Source: Methanococcoides vulcani (lineage in GTDB: Archaea; Halobacteriota; Methanosarcinia; Methanosarcinales; Methanosarcinaceae). Taken from it: a stretch of 64,000 bases of DNA. The stretch spans positions 114,755 through 178,754 of the forward strand of contig NZ_FOHQ01000006.1 in the NCBI RefSeq assembly GCF_900111645.1, read 5' to 3'. Shown here one piece after another: positions 38,401-47,318 of this stretch. The notes beneath the pieces are model-generated. The model saw only the letters and a list, made by a program, of their open reading frames with translations, searched no databases and was not told the DNA's origin. Every line of letters starts with the position of its first letter. Position 1 is the stretch's first letter. Position numbers and translations under genes: made by a program.

Positions 38401-38493
38401 GCACGAAGCATTAAGTTTACAACCGGTCAGGACATGAAAGAGTTTGCAGATTCTGAGAAAAAGAACATCAATATGGATGAGGTAAATCAGTGA
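35428..38493 (+). CDS. DUF499 P-loop ATPase of an anti-phage gene set
   Basis: The 1,021-residue ATPase has Walker A QAMGGGKTH (about 73-81) and Walker B LLILFDELPPYF with Asp171-Glu172. This matches the DUF499 family known from clusters with DUF3780, DUF1156 methylases and PLD/SNF2 helicases, exactly the genes that follow. Near the C-terminus (about 840-895) a chitobiase-like beta module is visible (IRYTTDGSNPKNAGGIYTNP). The ATG follows GGAGAG. The stop overlaps the GTG start of the next gene as GTGA, so this is a true operon. The ATPase probably powers DNA sensing or translocation for the restriction set. Confidence 0.85.
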   Translation: MQSIEDLCKVRDSIFDRNRRDVVLDISDVAENKIDPYDFFEENYLTEGMISLFKQVFRRFANESDASVFKLTQAMGGGKTHCMIGLSLLAKYPEIREKVMGEGFAKNVLGPINIVVFNGRESDAPYGIWGSIAEQLGNREFFKDYYSPLQAPGKSAWVNLLKNQKLLILFDELPPYFENAKSKTVGNTDLSVVTKTALSNLLVALGTEELSQVTIVLSDLKATYEGGSQQITQSLHDFENEVGRSSVNIEPVGLNTDEVYQILKKRIFSELPDDDTILSIAQAYGDVTKEAGQMDLAHVSPEMIVQQVRDSYPFHPAIKDLYARFRENPGFQQTRGLIRFMRVMVSHLYESDDAKNAMLIHPHMIDLNHPEMSAEINLINSTLGNAISHDVASEGDSVAEMEDMKRSGSDAQDICKLILMASLANVEHSVVGLTTSEIITDIAAPGRDLTTLPDMVSTLESQLCWYLHRANNGKVYFKNTENLVARLRSLAESYGREAALKDVKEFLQTIFVPERKDCYQELQVLPAVDDITITQDKVKLVLYEPHGGSLHPHLIDFYDALDYKNRVCFISGQKDTMNNLISVGKEYKAIKSILGEMDSSGVRSDDTQRIIAQDLKDNIIHRLLSAARETFTRLHYPQSDELRVTDLTMNFEGNKCRGEELIRNTLTEKQKFTLDVDGETFRKKCEQRLFTQRTMQWSEIKKRAAILTKWQWHHPSALDNLKDEMLRKEQWRMDGGYADKGPFAAPSTSIKVMEWNRDEESGEVTLKVVPVNGDTVYYDVGGEATTASAKVDDFQNFVIRDMHASFLCVDSNDTHEPGPTLKWSNSVTLKKRVFGDGDKKTVELKAAPVDANIRYTTDGSNPKNAGGIYTNPFEIDRSVRVVLAIAEKKGVESEQIRIDIDWKADKPGLRLDKPATWKHNHNIKTTKESFDFTGLLKKYKARVPEVRLSVMGDKSWIELNTDSAIELSGEQIEKLIESLREVYSDGQVGIDARSIKFTTGQDMKEFADSEKKNINMDEVNQ

Positions 38494-39125
38494 GTCGTGA
38501 AAGTTCTGTTGTAGAAGGTTTTGGATTCAAACCAGCAGAGTCAGAGCATTATTTCCTTGTGTCTATTCCTTCACCTACCGGAGATGTGCAGATATCCGAG
38601 CATATGTCGTGGGATAGTGAGATGTGGAAGGGTAAGATACGTGCAGTGAAGGATGAAAGTGATGAACGCCTGCGCGTATCCCTCTCGAGGGTCAAATGGG
38701 ATGGAATCGCAGATGCCATATCTTCTGAATTCAATCGCCGCCTGAAGGAAATGGGTTATAAGAAAGGTAAATTGAAGAAAAGGGGGCTCACACCGGTATC
38801 TCGTCTTTTCGGAAAAGAACTTGTCCTTCTTGGCTGGGCTATTGAAGATGCAGATCCAGGACGTGTACCCGTTGCAGTAGCTAACTGGCTAGGCCTTCTC
38901 CCTGAAGAGCGCTGGTGGCTGTATACAATGGCAAACGCTGCAACTGGCCAGGCACTTCGTGGAAGGAACACTGGCTGGAGAGCAGCGATCAGATTTGCCC
39001 TCTGTGACAATCCCATAACTGCTGCCAAAGCAGAACAGCGTGTAGGTCTTATCGCAAGCCTAGATGGTGAAGACAAGAGCACAGATCAGGAAAAGAAAAG
39101 ACAGGGCAATTTACTTGATTTCTAA
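38490..39125 (+). CDS. DUF3780 protein of the anti-phage gene set
   Basis: A 211-residue protein with the DUF3780 opening GFGFKPAESEHYFLVSIP and the conserved central ERWWLYTMANAATGQ segment. It starts with GTG overlapping the DUF499 stop. No catalytic motif is evident. Constant linkage to DUF499 and DUF1156 proteins suggests an adaptor or structural subunit. The C-terminus (QGNLLDF) is short and may be a docking peptide (inference). Confidence 0.82.
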   Translation: MSRESSVVEGFGFKPAESEHYFLVSIPSPTGDVQISEHMSWDSEMWKGKIRAVKDESDERLRVSLSRVKWDGIADAISSEFNRRLKEMGYKKGKLKKRGLTPVSRLFGKELVLLGWAIEDADPGRVPVAVANWLGLLPEERWWLYTMANAATGQALRGRNTGWRAAIRFALCDNPITAAKAEQRVGLIASLDGEDKSTDQEKKRQGNLLDF

Positions 39126-39152
39126 TATAACTTTTTGATATCTGGAGATAAC

Positions 39153-42053
39153 ATGTCAGTTGATAGCATTCCTTTTAAAAAGTCGTTCATTGAATCACAA
39201 TTTCCTGTTTCCAAGGTTTCAAAAGAGAGTTACAAGGAGAGGAAAGCAGGAGGGGGGCAAACTCTAACGTCTCTTGGTAAATGGTGGGGACGGAAACCGC
39301 TGATTCTTATAAGAGCAGCGTTATTTGGTTTACTTCTGCCAGCAACGGATAATCCTGCAAGGGATCGTGAGATTTTCCTCAAACTTCTGACTATGGACGA
39401 TGAAGGTATGTGGCAGAGAAAAAAATCGTCTATACCTGCCAATGAATTGCAAAAATATCTTTCATCCCGCGAAAAAGCAAAATATTTCGACAATGGGAAA
39501 CTACGCAGTGGATTTTCACGTGAGGAAAAGGAAGAACTACAACGTTTTGTTTTCATGCGCATGGGATACGATGTGCGACTCAAGTACTGTTTCCGTCCGG
39601 AAGAGATTGATGGTCCTTCGCCAAAATCTTGGAAGAAAATAAATGAACATCTAGGAACAAATTCCTCTACGATCCCCGAACTTATTGAGGAGCTTGGAAT
39701 AAGACAGTTTGGAGCACCCCCATCTGTAGGAGATTGTTTTTGTGGGGGGGGCAGTGTCCCATTTGAGGCTGCTAGGATTGGTTGTAATGTTTTTGGATCA
39801 GATTTAAATCCAATTTCAGTACTTCTTACATGGTCCTCATTAAACATAATAGGTGGCGGAGATGAAATTACTTCAAAAGTAATAAAATCTCAGAAAGAAA
39901 TATATGATGCAGTAGATTCTCAGCTAAAAGAATGGGGTATTGAGTATAATGAAAAAGGATGGCGTGCAGATGCTTATTTGTACTGTAATGAAGTTGTCTG
40001 TCCAGAATGCGGATGGAAAATTCCACTTCTTTCTTCGCGTTTAATTGGTGGAAAAACACATACAATTATTGAGCTTGAACCCAATACTCAACATAAAAAC
40101 TTTCACATTAAAGTAAGGGAAGGAGTTACACTAAAAGAAGTTACTGAGGCAAAATCATCAGGAACAGTAAAAAATAGTAAAGTTGTTTGTCCTAATATAG
40201 ACTGTATTGGACACCAATCTCCTATTAAGATGAGTAGGATTCGACGTGATCATGAAGGTGGTTTGCGCTTATGGAACAAAGAAGACATAATCCCACTCCC
40301 CGATGATATATTTCAGGAGCGCCTTTATTGTATTCGATGGATAGAGGAATATGAGACGCATGGGATTATACATGCAAAAAAGCATTATATGATACCAGAT
40401 GAATACGACTTGGAAAGAGAAAAACAAGTAGTTGCGTTATTAAAAGAAAGATTAGTAAAATGGCAGCAAAAAGGATATTTGCCAAGTAGGATTATTCAAG
40501 AGGGAGATAAAACTAATGAACCTATTAGAACGAGGGGTTGGACCTATTGGCATCACTTGTTTAATCCAAGACAACTTTTAATTTTAGGCTGCTTTAACCA
40601 ATTAATACAAACTAAATTCGTAAGTGAGCCAAAGGAAGTAGTTGTATACAATTTATTGGAAATCGGAAAACTGGCTGATATAAAAGGAATTGGTTGTCGT
40701 TCTTTAGTTTGGAATCCACATAAATCAAAAGAAGGGCATGGTACTGTTTTTTCAAATCAATCCTTTAAGACTATGTACGACTATTGTACACGTACATTAG
40801 ATGTTGTAGGACCTTCAAAAAAGAAAAATATACACATTTTTGGAGACCAAACAATAATTCCAAATGAGGCAAATTCTGTTAATATAAACTGTGATTTTTG
40901 GATTACAGATCCACCTTATGCAGATGCAATAATATATCATGAATTATCAGAATTTTTCCTTGCCTGGTATGAAAAACCACTGAAAGAATTATTCCCAGAA
41001 TGGTATACTGATTCAAAGCGAGCACTGGCTATTAAAGGTTCCGACGAAGAATTCAGAAAGAGCATGGTTGATGTTTATAGAAACCTTACCAATCACATGC
41101 CCGAAATGGGTGCACAGATCGTGATGTTCACCCATCAGGACGCAAATGTATGGGCTGATCTCGCAATGATTCTATGGGCAGCAGGTTTGCAGGTCACAGC
41201 TGCATGGTGTATTTCCACAGAAACTGACACTGCATTAAAAGCTGGTAACTACGTCCAAGGAACTGTTCTACTTGTCCTCCGCAAGCAGACCTCAGATGAC
41301 GTTGCTTTCCTTGATGAAATTTTTCCCGAAGTTGAAGAGGAAGTTAAAAAGCAACTTAATTCCATGTTAGAGATCGATGACAAGGAAGACCCAAACTTTG
41401 GTGATACTGACTACCAGCTTGCAGCTTATGCAGCGGCTCTACGCGTACTTACTCGTTATAAACAGATAGAGGACATTGACATTGAACGCGAATTAAGCCG
41501 TTCCAGGGGGAAGAATGAGAAGAATCCACTGGAAGGGGTCATTGAGAATGCAGTGAAGATTGCCTGTGATTATCTTGTGCCTGCAGGTATCGACTCATGG
41601 GTGTGGAAGCAACTCATGCCTGAGGAAAGGTTCTACCTTAAGGGGCTTGAGCTTGAAAGCCATGGGGAATACAGAACTGGCGCATATCAGGAACTTGCAC
41701 GCGGTTTTGGTATCCGTGAGTATAAGAACCTGCAGCAGAGCAAGAAAGCGAACATGACAAGGCTCAAGACAGCTTCGGAGTTCAAGGATCGTGATGTTGG
41801 GGGGGAGGGTTTCTCAGCATCCCTTGTAAGGAACATACTATTTGCCATCCGCCAGACGAAGCAGGAAGATGATACTGCTGCAGGCAAAGCATGGATTCGT
41901 GAGTATCCGGGCTACTGGGAGAAGAGGAAGGAAATCGTGGAATTGCTCAGGTACTTCGCTTCGCTTGGAATGAACTATTCCATGGAGCAGTGGCAGGAAG
42001 ACTCAAAGGCTGCAAAGCTGCTGTCAGTTGTTGTGGAGCAGGATCATGTCTGA
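39153..42053 (+). CDS. DUF1156 adenine-type DNA methyltransferase
   Basis: A large DNA methylase, 966 residues from the ATG at 39153. The DUF1156 N-terminus includes the basic KWWGRKPL box (about 43-50). AdoMet motif I is GDCFCGGGSVPFEA near 193-206 followed by FGSDLNP, and catalytic motif IV is DPPY at 586-589. A zinc ribbon is suggested by CPECGW and a later CPNIDC. It should mark host DNA for the restriction operon. GGAG 8 nt upstream selects this start over the ATG at 39135. Codons and base composition change sharply inside the gene: about 39840-40990 is much more AT-rich than either end. Confidence 0.87.
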   Translation: MSVDSIPFKKSFIESQFPVSKVSKESYKERKAGGGQTLTSLGKWWGRKPLILIRAALFGLLLPATDNPARDREIFLKLLTMDDEGMWQRKKSSIPANELQKYLSSREKAKYFDNGKLRSGFSREEKEELQRFVFMRMGYDVRLKYCFRPEEIDGPSPKSWKKINEHLGTNSSTIPELIEELGIRQFGAPPSVGDCFCGGGSVPFEAARIGCNVFGSDLNPISVLLTWSSLNIIGGGDEITSKVIKSQKEIYDAVDSQLKEWGIEYNEKGWRADAYLYCNEVVCPECGWKIPLLSSRLIGGKTHTIIELEPNTQHKNFHIKVREGVTLKEVTEAKSSGTVKNSKVVCPNIDCIGHQSPIKMSRIRRDHEGGLRLWNKEDIIPLPDDIFQERLYCIRWIEEYETHGIIHAKKHYMIPDEYDLEREKQVVALLKERLVKWQQKGYLPSRIIQEGDKTNEPIRTRGWTYWHHLFNPRQLLILGCFNQLIQTKFVSEPKEVVVYNLLEIGKLADIKGIGCRSLVWNPHKSKEGHGTVFSNQSFKTMYDYCTRTLDVVGPSKKKNIHIFGDQTIIPNEANSVNINCDFWITDPPYADAIIYHELSEFFLAWYEKPLKELFPEWYTDSKRALAIKGSDEEFRKSMVDVYRNLTNHMPEMGAQIVMFTHQDANVWADLAMILWAAGLQVTAAWCISTETDTALKAGNYVQGTVLLVLRKQTSDDVAFLDEIFPEVEEEVKKQLNSMLEIDDKEDPNFGDTDYQLAAYAAALRVLTRYKQIEDIDIERELSRSRGKNEKNPLEGVIENAVKIACDYLVPAGIDSWVWKQLMPEERFYLKGLELESHGEYRTGAYQELARGFGIREYKNLQQSKKANMTRLKTASEFKDRDVGGEGFSASLVRNILFAIRQTKQEDDTAAGKAWIREYPGYWEKRKEIVELLRYFASLGMNYSMEQWQEDSKAAKLLSVVVEQDHV

Positions 42054-42723
42054 TTTTGAACTTCCAAAAAGACCTGACCGTTCTTTGAAGTTATATGAAC
42101 CAGACGGTAAATGGGAAGATAAGTGGAGACAAGCTGGTTATGTGTATAATGGTGGCAAAGGTGGAACAGTAAATCTTTGGAATGCATACTCAATTGGTTA
42201 TTTGGAAGCATCTAAAAAGCTAATTGAAGTTGCTAAAAGAGACGATTTCACATATGACACCTTTGGATATCCAATATTTTATCTTTTTTATCATTACCTA
42301 GAACTAAGAATGAAAGACATCATAATCAATGGTAGGGCATTAATTAATGAAAATACAGGTTATCCAAATATTCATGACTTAAATCAATTGTGGAATGAAT
42401 GCAAAAGCATTTTGAAGAAAATGGAAGGTTGGGAAAAGTATTCTGAGTTACCAGATGATATAAAAAAAGACTACCAGACTATGGACCACTTTATAAAAGA
42501 AATAGCTAAAGATGGTAAAGCGCAGTCTTTCCGTTATCCTGTAGATAAAAAAGGTAACGAATTTCTGTCTGATAATTCGATTCGCGTTTTTAATATCTCT
42601 AGCTTTTCATCTGTTGTTGATTGGCTCTCATTGATGCTTGAAGGAATTAGCACTGGAATTGATGAAAGTTTGTCAGCAAAGTATGAATATGAAGCAGAAT
42701 ATGCAGGAGAAGATTACTATTGA
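42046..42723 (+). CDS. HEPN-like protein inserted in the DUF1156-helicase operon
   Basis: A 225-residue mostly helical protein starting with ATG at 42046 (overlapping the methylase stop, behind GGAG). The stretch PIFYLFYHYLELRMKDIIING followed later by HDLNQLW resembles HEPN-family helices. The usual RNase motif RxxxxH is not seen, so nuclease activity is doubtful. The gene is AT-rich compared with the genes on both sides and is not a standard member of this set. It was probably acquired separately and may be an accessory or regulatory subunit. The family assignment is tentative. Confidence 0.6.
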   Translation: MSDFELPKRPDRSLKLYEPDGKWEDKWRQAGYVYNGGKGGTVNLWNAYSIGYLEASKKLIEVAKRDDFTYDTFGYPIFYLFYHYLELRMKDIIINGRALINENTGYPNIHDLNQLWNECKSILKKMEGWEKYSELPDDIKKDYQTMDHFIKEIAKDGKAQSFRYPVDKKGNEFLSDNSIRVFNISSFSSVVDWLSLMLEGISTGIDESLSAKYEYEAEYAGEDYY

Positions 42724-45428
42724 TCAAACGCTTCTCATCCCGCCGGGAACCACTGGATGCAACATTCCTGAACAAGCGCCTTGAAGGTGCTAAGAAGTAC
42801 GACAGGATTGCAGGCTATTTCAGCTCTTCCATACTTGAAGTTGCAGGTGAGGCACTGGATTCGGTTGAAGGGCCTGTCCGTGTCGTATGCAATTCACAAC
42901 TTGAACCTGAGGATGTAAAGACTGCTCGTGCAGCTCTTGCAGCTATACGAAAAGAGTGGTGTGCAGAAGAACCAGAAAAGGTTGCTGAAGAAGCGCGTGG
43001 CAGATTTGCAAAACTTTATCAGTATCTGAAGTCAGGAAAACTTCAGGTGCGGGTACTTCCTGACAAAACATTCGGACTCATCCATGGCAAAGCCGGAGTC
43101 ATAACAAAAGCAGACGGAACAAAAACTGCGTTTATGGGAAGTACGAACGAGACGTTATCTGCCTGGAAACGCAATTATGAACTTGTCTGGGAAGATGATT
43201 CGGATGATGCTGTAGACTGGGTTCAGGAAGAGTTCGATGCTTTATGGAACCATCCGGACTATAAAGTGCTTGCAGATTTCATCATTGAAGATATCGGAAG
43301 GATAGCAAGACGTGAAGTAATACCATCAATTGTCGAATGGCAAAAACAACCAGATCCTGCTTCAGCAATTGTGGAAAGTCCGGTATACAGGAAAGAGTTT
43401 GGTCTCTGGGAACATCAAAAGTATTTCATTGACCTTGCTTTCAAGGCACATCAAACAAACCACGGAGCACGTTTTGTTCTTGCAGATATGGTGGGACTTG
43501 GTAAGACACTACAACTAGCAATGACAGCAGAGTTGATCGCTCTTACCGGAGACAAGCCCATATTGATACTTACACCTGCAACTCTAAGATGGCAGTGGCA
43601 GGATGAGATGAAAGAGCATCTGGATCTTCCTTCTGCAGTATGGGATAATGGGAGGTGGGTGGATGAAGAAGGCGTTGAATACCCCAAATATGGTGAGGAA
43701 GGTATACTGAAATGCCCTCGTAGGATTGGCATACTCTCTTATGGCCTGATAATTCATGCTTATGGAAACGAAAGGTCGAACATACCTGATTTGCTAAAAT
43801 CAAAGCGATACGACTGCATCATAGTTGATGAATCTCACAAGGCCAGAAGGAAGAATCTCGGTCATACACATGAGAATGAGAAAGCAGAACCGAACAACCT
43901 TCTTGCTTTTCTCCTGGAAATAGCAGGGAACACAAAAAGCATGCTTCTGGCAACTGCAACACCTGTACAGCTCTACCCCATCGAAGCATATGACCTTTTA
44001 TCCATACTTGCAGGTGGGAGAAATGAATCTGTTCTGGGAAACAAATTCAGCAAATGGAGAGCTGAAGCATTTGAATCATTGGACATAATCCAGGGGAACA
44101 GAACAATTCAGGATACAGAAAACGAACTCTTCAAATGGATCGCAAACCCATTACCACCAGCTTCGGAAGATATGGATTATGCTATCCTCAGACGTTCTCT
44201 CTCAGTTGGAGATTCTGTAGCAGTAATTCAACCATCAATGTGGCTGGATCTCAGCCATCCAGACAGGTCCAGACTGGAAAGGATGAAACAAGACTTTTTC
44301 CAGAATCATAATCCTTACATCAGACACATAATAAGAAGAACAAGGGATTTCCTTGAAAACACTAAGAACCCTGAAACAGGGGAACCATACTTGCAGAAGA
44401 TAGAAGTTAAACTTTTTGGAGAGGGTGACAAGGATGCAATTCCTCTCCCGACATATCTTCAGGATGCGTATAAGGCTGCAGAAGAGTTCTGTCAGTTGCT
44501 TGGTGAAAGGGCAAAAGGTACCGGATTCTTAAAAACCCTTCTTCTAAAGCGCGTTGGAAGTACATTATATTCAGGTAAAGTAACCGCAAACAAAATGCTT
44601 GGAGTTCGTAAGGATTCAGAATTTGATTCTGAAGAAGAGGAAGAAGATGTCCAGAGAAGCGAACTCTTTGAAAGCATGTCTGATGCGGAAAGAAGTCTAT
44701 TAACCAGATTCTCTCAAATCATTGAAGAACATATGGATAATGATCCAAAATACGAAAAAATATTGGAAATTCTAAAGAATGACGGATGGCTTGACCGTGG
44801 ATGCATTATCTTTTCACAGTACTATGATTCGATAAAGTGGCTTGCCGACAAACTAAAGGAAGAACTGACCGATGAGACTATAGGGATATATGCAGGAAGC
44901 AATCGCTCAGGAATTATAGAAAACGGAGCCTTCATGCGAGCATCCCGTGAAGAGATTAAGGAACTTGTGCGTAAAGGTACAATTAAATTGTTACTTGGAA
45001 CAGATGCAGCAAGTGAGGGTCTGAACCTTCAAACACTTGGTTCACTCATTAACCTTGACTTGCCATGGAACCCTACAAGACTTGAACAGAGAAAGGGAAG
45101 GATTCAGCGTATTGGTCAGGTCTATGATGATGTGTGGATCTACAATATGCGTTATAAAGGTTCAGTAGAAGACAGAGTGCACGAACTTCTCTCAGATAGG
45201 CTTGAAAAGATCAACTCACTCTTTGGACAGATTCCTGATGTGCTTGAAGATGTCTGGGTCGATGTTGCATTGAATAAGATCGATGATGCAACGAAAACCA
45301 TTGATGCTATACCTCCGAAGCATCCATTTGAAATGAGATATGATGTTATCGAACCTGTAAATTGGGAGTCCTGTACAAAAGTGCTTGATAATCATGAGAA
45401 GAAACAGCACCTTTTGAAGGGATGGTAA
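42720..45428 (+). CDS. PLD nuclease-SNF2 helicase fusion of the anti-phage set
   Basis: The 902-residue protein starts with TTG at 42720, overlapping the previous stop and following GGAGA. Residues 1-190 form a phospholipase-D-like nuclease domain with LIHGKAGVI (His122, Lys124) and GSTNET (140-145). The SNF2-type helicase follows: Walker A ADMVGLGKT (about 255-263), DESH starting at Asp370, ATATPVQL, and the C-terminal TDAASEGLNLQ and EQRKGRIQRIGQ motifs. The architecture matches helicases of DISARM-like and DUF1156-linked systems. It is the likely effector that translocates on and degrades unmethylated DNA (inference). Confidence 0.88.
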   Translation: MIKRFSSRREPLDATFLNKRLEGAKKYDRIAGYFSSSILEVAGEALDSVEGPVRVVCNSQLEPEDVKTARAALAAIRKEWCAEEPEKVAEEARGRFAKLYQYLKSGKLQVRVLPDKTFGLIHGKAGVITKADGTKTAFMGSTNETLSAWKRNYELVWEDDSDDAVDWVQEEFDALWNHPDYKVLADFIIEDIGRIARREVIPSIVEWQKQPDPASAIVESPVYRKEFGLWEHQKYFIDLAFKAHQTNHGARFVLADMVGLGKTLQLAMTAELIALTGDKPILILTPATLRWQWQDEMKEHLDLPSAVWDNGRWVDEEGVEYPKYGEEGILKCPRRIGILSYGLIIHAYGNERSNIPDLLKSKRYDCIIVDESHKARRKNLGHTHENEKAEPNNLLAFLLEIAGNTKSMLLATATPVQLYPIEAYDLLSILAGGRNESVLGNKFSKWRAEAFESLDIIQGNRTIQDTENELFKWIANPLPPASEDMDYAILRRSLSVGDSVAVIQPSMWLDLSHPDRSRLERMKQDFFQNHNPYIRHIIRRTRDFLENTKNPETGEPYLQKIEVKLFGEGDKDAIPLPTYLQDAYKAAEEFCQLLGERAKGTGFLKTLLLKRVGSTLYSGKVTANKMLGVRKDSEFDSEEEEEDVQRSELFESMSDAERSLLTRFSQIIEEHMDNDPKYEKILEILKNDGWLDRGCIIFSQYYDSIKWLADKLKEELTDETIGIYAGSNRSGIIENGAFMRASREEIKELVRKGTIKLLLGTDAASEGLNLQTLGSLINLDLPWNPTRLEQRKGRIQRIGQVYDDVWIYNMRYKGSVEDRVHELLSDRLEKINSLFGQIPDVLEDVWVDVALNKIDDATKTIDAIPPKHPFEMRYDVIEPVNWESCTKVLDNHEKKQHLLKGW

Positions 45429-45430
45429 CA

Positions 45431-45550
45431 ATGAGGTTATTTAAGTACTCCTTTAGAATCCTTGATTACGATTTCACAGAATTTGCGAAAAAAGAGCGAA
45501 ATAAAACTCAAAGAGCTATGATTGATGCTGTCAAAAACGTTAACATATGA
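45431..45550 (+). CDS. Possible 39-codon peptide at the operon end
   Basis: An ATG two bases after the helicase stop, behind GGGATGG, opens a 39-codon frame (MRLFKYSFRILDYDFTEF...). The spacing is operon-like, but no family is recognised. It may be the head of a truncated gene. The rest of the gap to 45795 is AT-rich and has only one doubtful frame (from about 45678). Confidence 0.3.
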   Translation: MRLFKYSFRILDYDFTEFAKKERNKTQRAMIDAVKNVNI

Positions 45551-45795
45551 ATCAATCGTAAGACCTTTGGTATTACTATAGAAACAACATTCCGATTGGA
45601 TAGAAGGCCAGCTCTCTGATTATTTATTTTAAGATTATCGCTGGTTTTATTTGTCAAATCGGTATGGGGTAATTCGATGGTATTATTTTTAGATTTAGAT
45701 TCTTCATCAGCAAGAAAAGTTCAAAAAATAATATTCAATATTGATTTCTATTCAGGCGTTCTATTTTTTGATTTCTTGTGTCATAAAAGAAAAAG

Positions 45796-46140
45796 TCAAT
45801 TCCATTTACAAGGTTTCCATATCTTTTGAACCTTTTCTGGAACACGTTTATCATTTCCAAATATCACGAATTTATGTTTAGCTTTAGTTTTCTCTAAAAG
45901 CCATACATGTTCTGCGATGGTAGAAAATTTTGCGGGAGGAAGAGCATTTCCACGAACCATTGTATAAAATTTAGCATCACCAACAACTTCATTATCAGAG
46001 GATAGCATGTCAAATATCTTGGGAACACCTGGATATTTCCCAGATGTCAATTGTTTTGAATAGTATTTTGACATAAATATGCGAGCTTTTTCTTCAAATT
46101 CTGAGGGAGAGATTGAAGGCGATTTCTGTGTGTGTGCATT
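45796..46140 (-). pseudogene. PD-(D/E)XK-like nuclease segment, separated by an in-frame stop
   Basis: The frame codes for about 114 residues, but the first ATG is only at 46074; the protein-like sequence begins just after the TAA at 46144-46146. It contains FDMLSSDNEVVGDAKFY, a plausible D...(D/E)xK nuclease core, and then a hydrophobic FVIFGND strand. It is in exactly the same frame as the gene ending at 46144. The two could once have been one protein (DUF7662-like head plus nuclease tail) broken by a nonsense mutation. The short form from 46074 may still be translated. Confidence 0.5.
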
Positions 46141-46143
46141 CGT

Positions 46144-46413
46144 TTAATTTTGTTGAATTGCTGTTGATTTTTCTTTTTTGGTGAAAATAACAGTCTGTTT
46201 TATTAAGTCTACTCTTGCTTTCCAGCCCATAGCCAACCATCCATCGAGAGCATGTGTATGTGAATCGGCATTATTGGCCCACCAAGCTTGGTAAGTTCTT
46301 GCGGACTTAGGTAAAGGAAATCCTAAAATGCTTTCTACTTCATCAAAAGTGAGCTTCAAGATTGTTTTTTCACTATTTTTCAAATGAATACCAAGTTTTG
46401 AGTATTTACCCAT
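46144..46413 (-). CDS. Small DUF7662-like protein
   Basis: An 89-residue protein with the pattern LTFDEVESILGFPLPKSA followed by YQAWWANN and ALDGWLAMGWKA. I recognise this as the DUF7662-type DNA-related module often found as an N-terminal domain in nuclease proteins. A strong GGGGGAG ribosome site precedes the ATG. The reading frame continues after the TAA into nuclease-like sequence, so this may be a truncated two-domain protein. Domain name moderately sure; function unknown. Confidence 0.6.
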   Translation of the reverse strand: MGKYSKLGIHLKNSEKTILKLTFDEVESILGFPLPKSARTYQAWWANNADSHTHALDGWLAMGWKARVDLIKQTVIFTKKEKSTAIQQN

Positions 46414-46617
46414 TTAATCTCCCCCATTAGATTGAATATATTGAGAATAATAACTTCACGCCTTATCTTACTCTTCATTTTCATTCGATGACTCAAAATC
46501 AAACATTACTTTCATCGAAAAAGCGACTTACATCTTTTCCAATTTCAATCTGATATCTTTTTTTGGTCCATGCAGTTTATGCCACATTCACGATACATTT
46601 TGATTTCTCTCTTTAGT

Positions 46618-47289
46618 TTATATAGTCAATTTATTTTCAGGTTCATATAACGCCATGTCCAATATTTCCATGTTTGAGAAATTTATATTCATGTGTCTTT
46701 TTTCCAATTCTTGAGCAATAGTATCTGATTCATAAAATTTATCAAAATAATCTCTATGCTTTTTAACAAAAGAATTAGCTGCTTCTCTAAATTCTATACA
46801 AAGAGATTTATTCATCTCTACTTTTATACCCAAATTCTTTCTAACTTCAGAATCAAGAATAGGATTGTGTTTTGGATCATAAAAGTGGAGTACTTTTGTC
46901 CCAAAACTAAATGCATTTTTAGATTTTAGATTACCATTAGCATATTTTGTTGGATTACAAGCTTCAAAAATACTTATTGCATTATAGTAGTCATCAAAAT
47001 GTTCAACTTCTTGTAAACGTTCACTGATGATCTTGATCCCTTTTTTTGATAAACGTGTTCTATAAATTTCGTTAATGAGATCTAAAAAATTGGTATTAAT
47101 TACAAATTTTTGAAATTCATTAGATGTGAATCTTTTTTTCTCATTATTGTCGTACCCAATTTGATTGTAAAAAGACTGGTAAACAAAAGAAAAGTAATTT
47201 ACACGAAGGTGCAATTGTATCATTTGTTCAAATTTTTTGTAATTAGATAACCGTTCTTCCATTTTTTCAATTATACGCTCTTGATCCAC
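46618..47289 (-). CDS. Unknown 223-residue protein
   Basis: Starts with GTG at 47289 behind GGGGTG. It is mostly helical and charged, with one distinctive motif, SFGTKVLHFYDPKHNPILDSEV (about residues 127-148), reminiscent of the HhH/OGG-type DNA glycosylase-like proteins that read LLHF.P..PI.D. No catalytic lysine or helix-hairpin-helix is clearly visible, so the likeness is only a hint. It has its own promoter palindrome (47319-47339). As an AT-rich gene in the defence island it may be an antiviral or orphan gene. Confidence 0.55.
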   Translation of the reverse strand: MDQERIIEKMEERLSNYKKFEQMIQLHLRVNYFSFVYQSFYNQIGYDNNEKKRFTSNEFQKFVINTNFLDLINEIYRTRLSKKGIKIISERLQEVEHFDDYYNAISIFEACNPTKYANGNLKSKNAFSFGTKVLHFYDPKHNPILDSEVRKNLGIKVEMNKSLCIEFREAANSFVKKHRDYFDKFYESDTIAQELEKRHMNINFSNMEILDMALYEPENKLTI

Positions 47290-47318
47290 AATAACACCCC
47301 ACTATTAAATCATTATTA

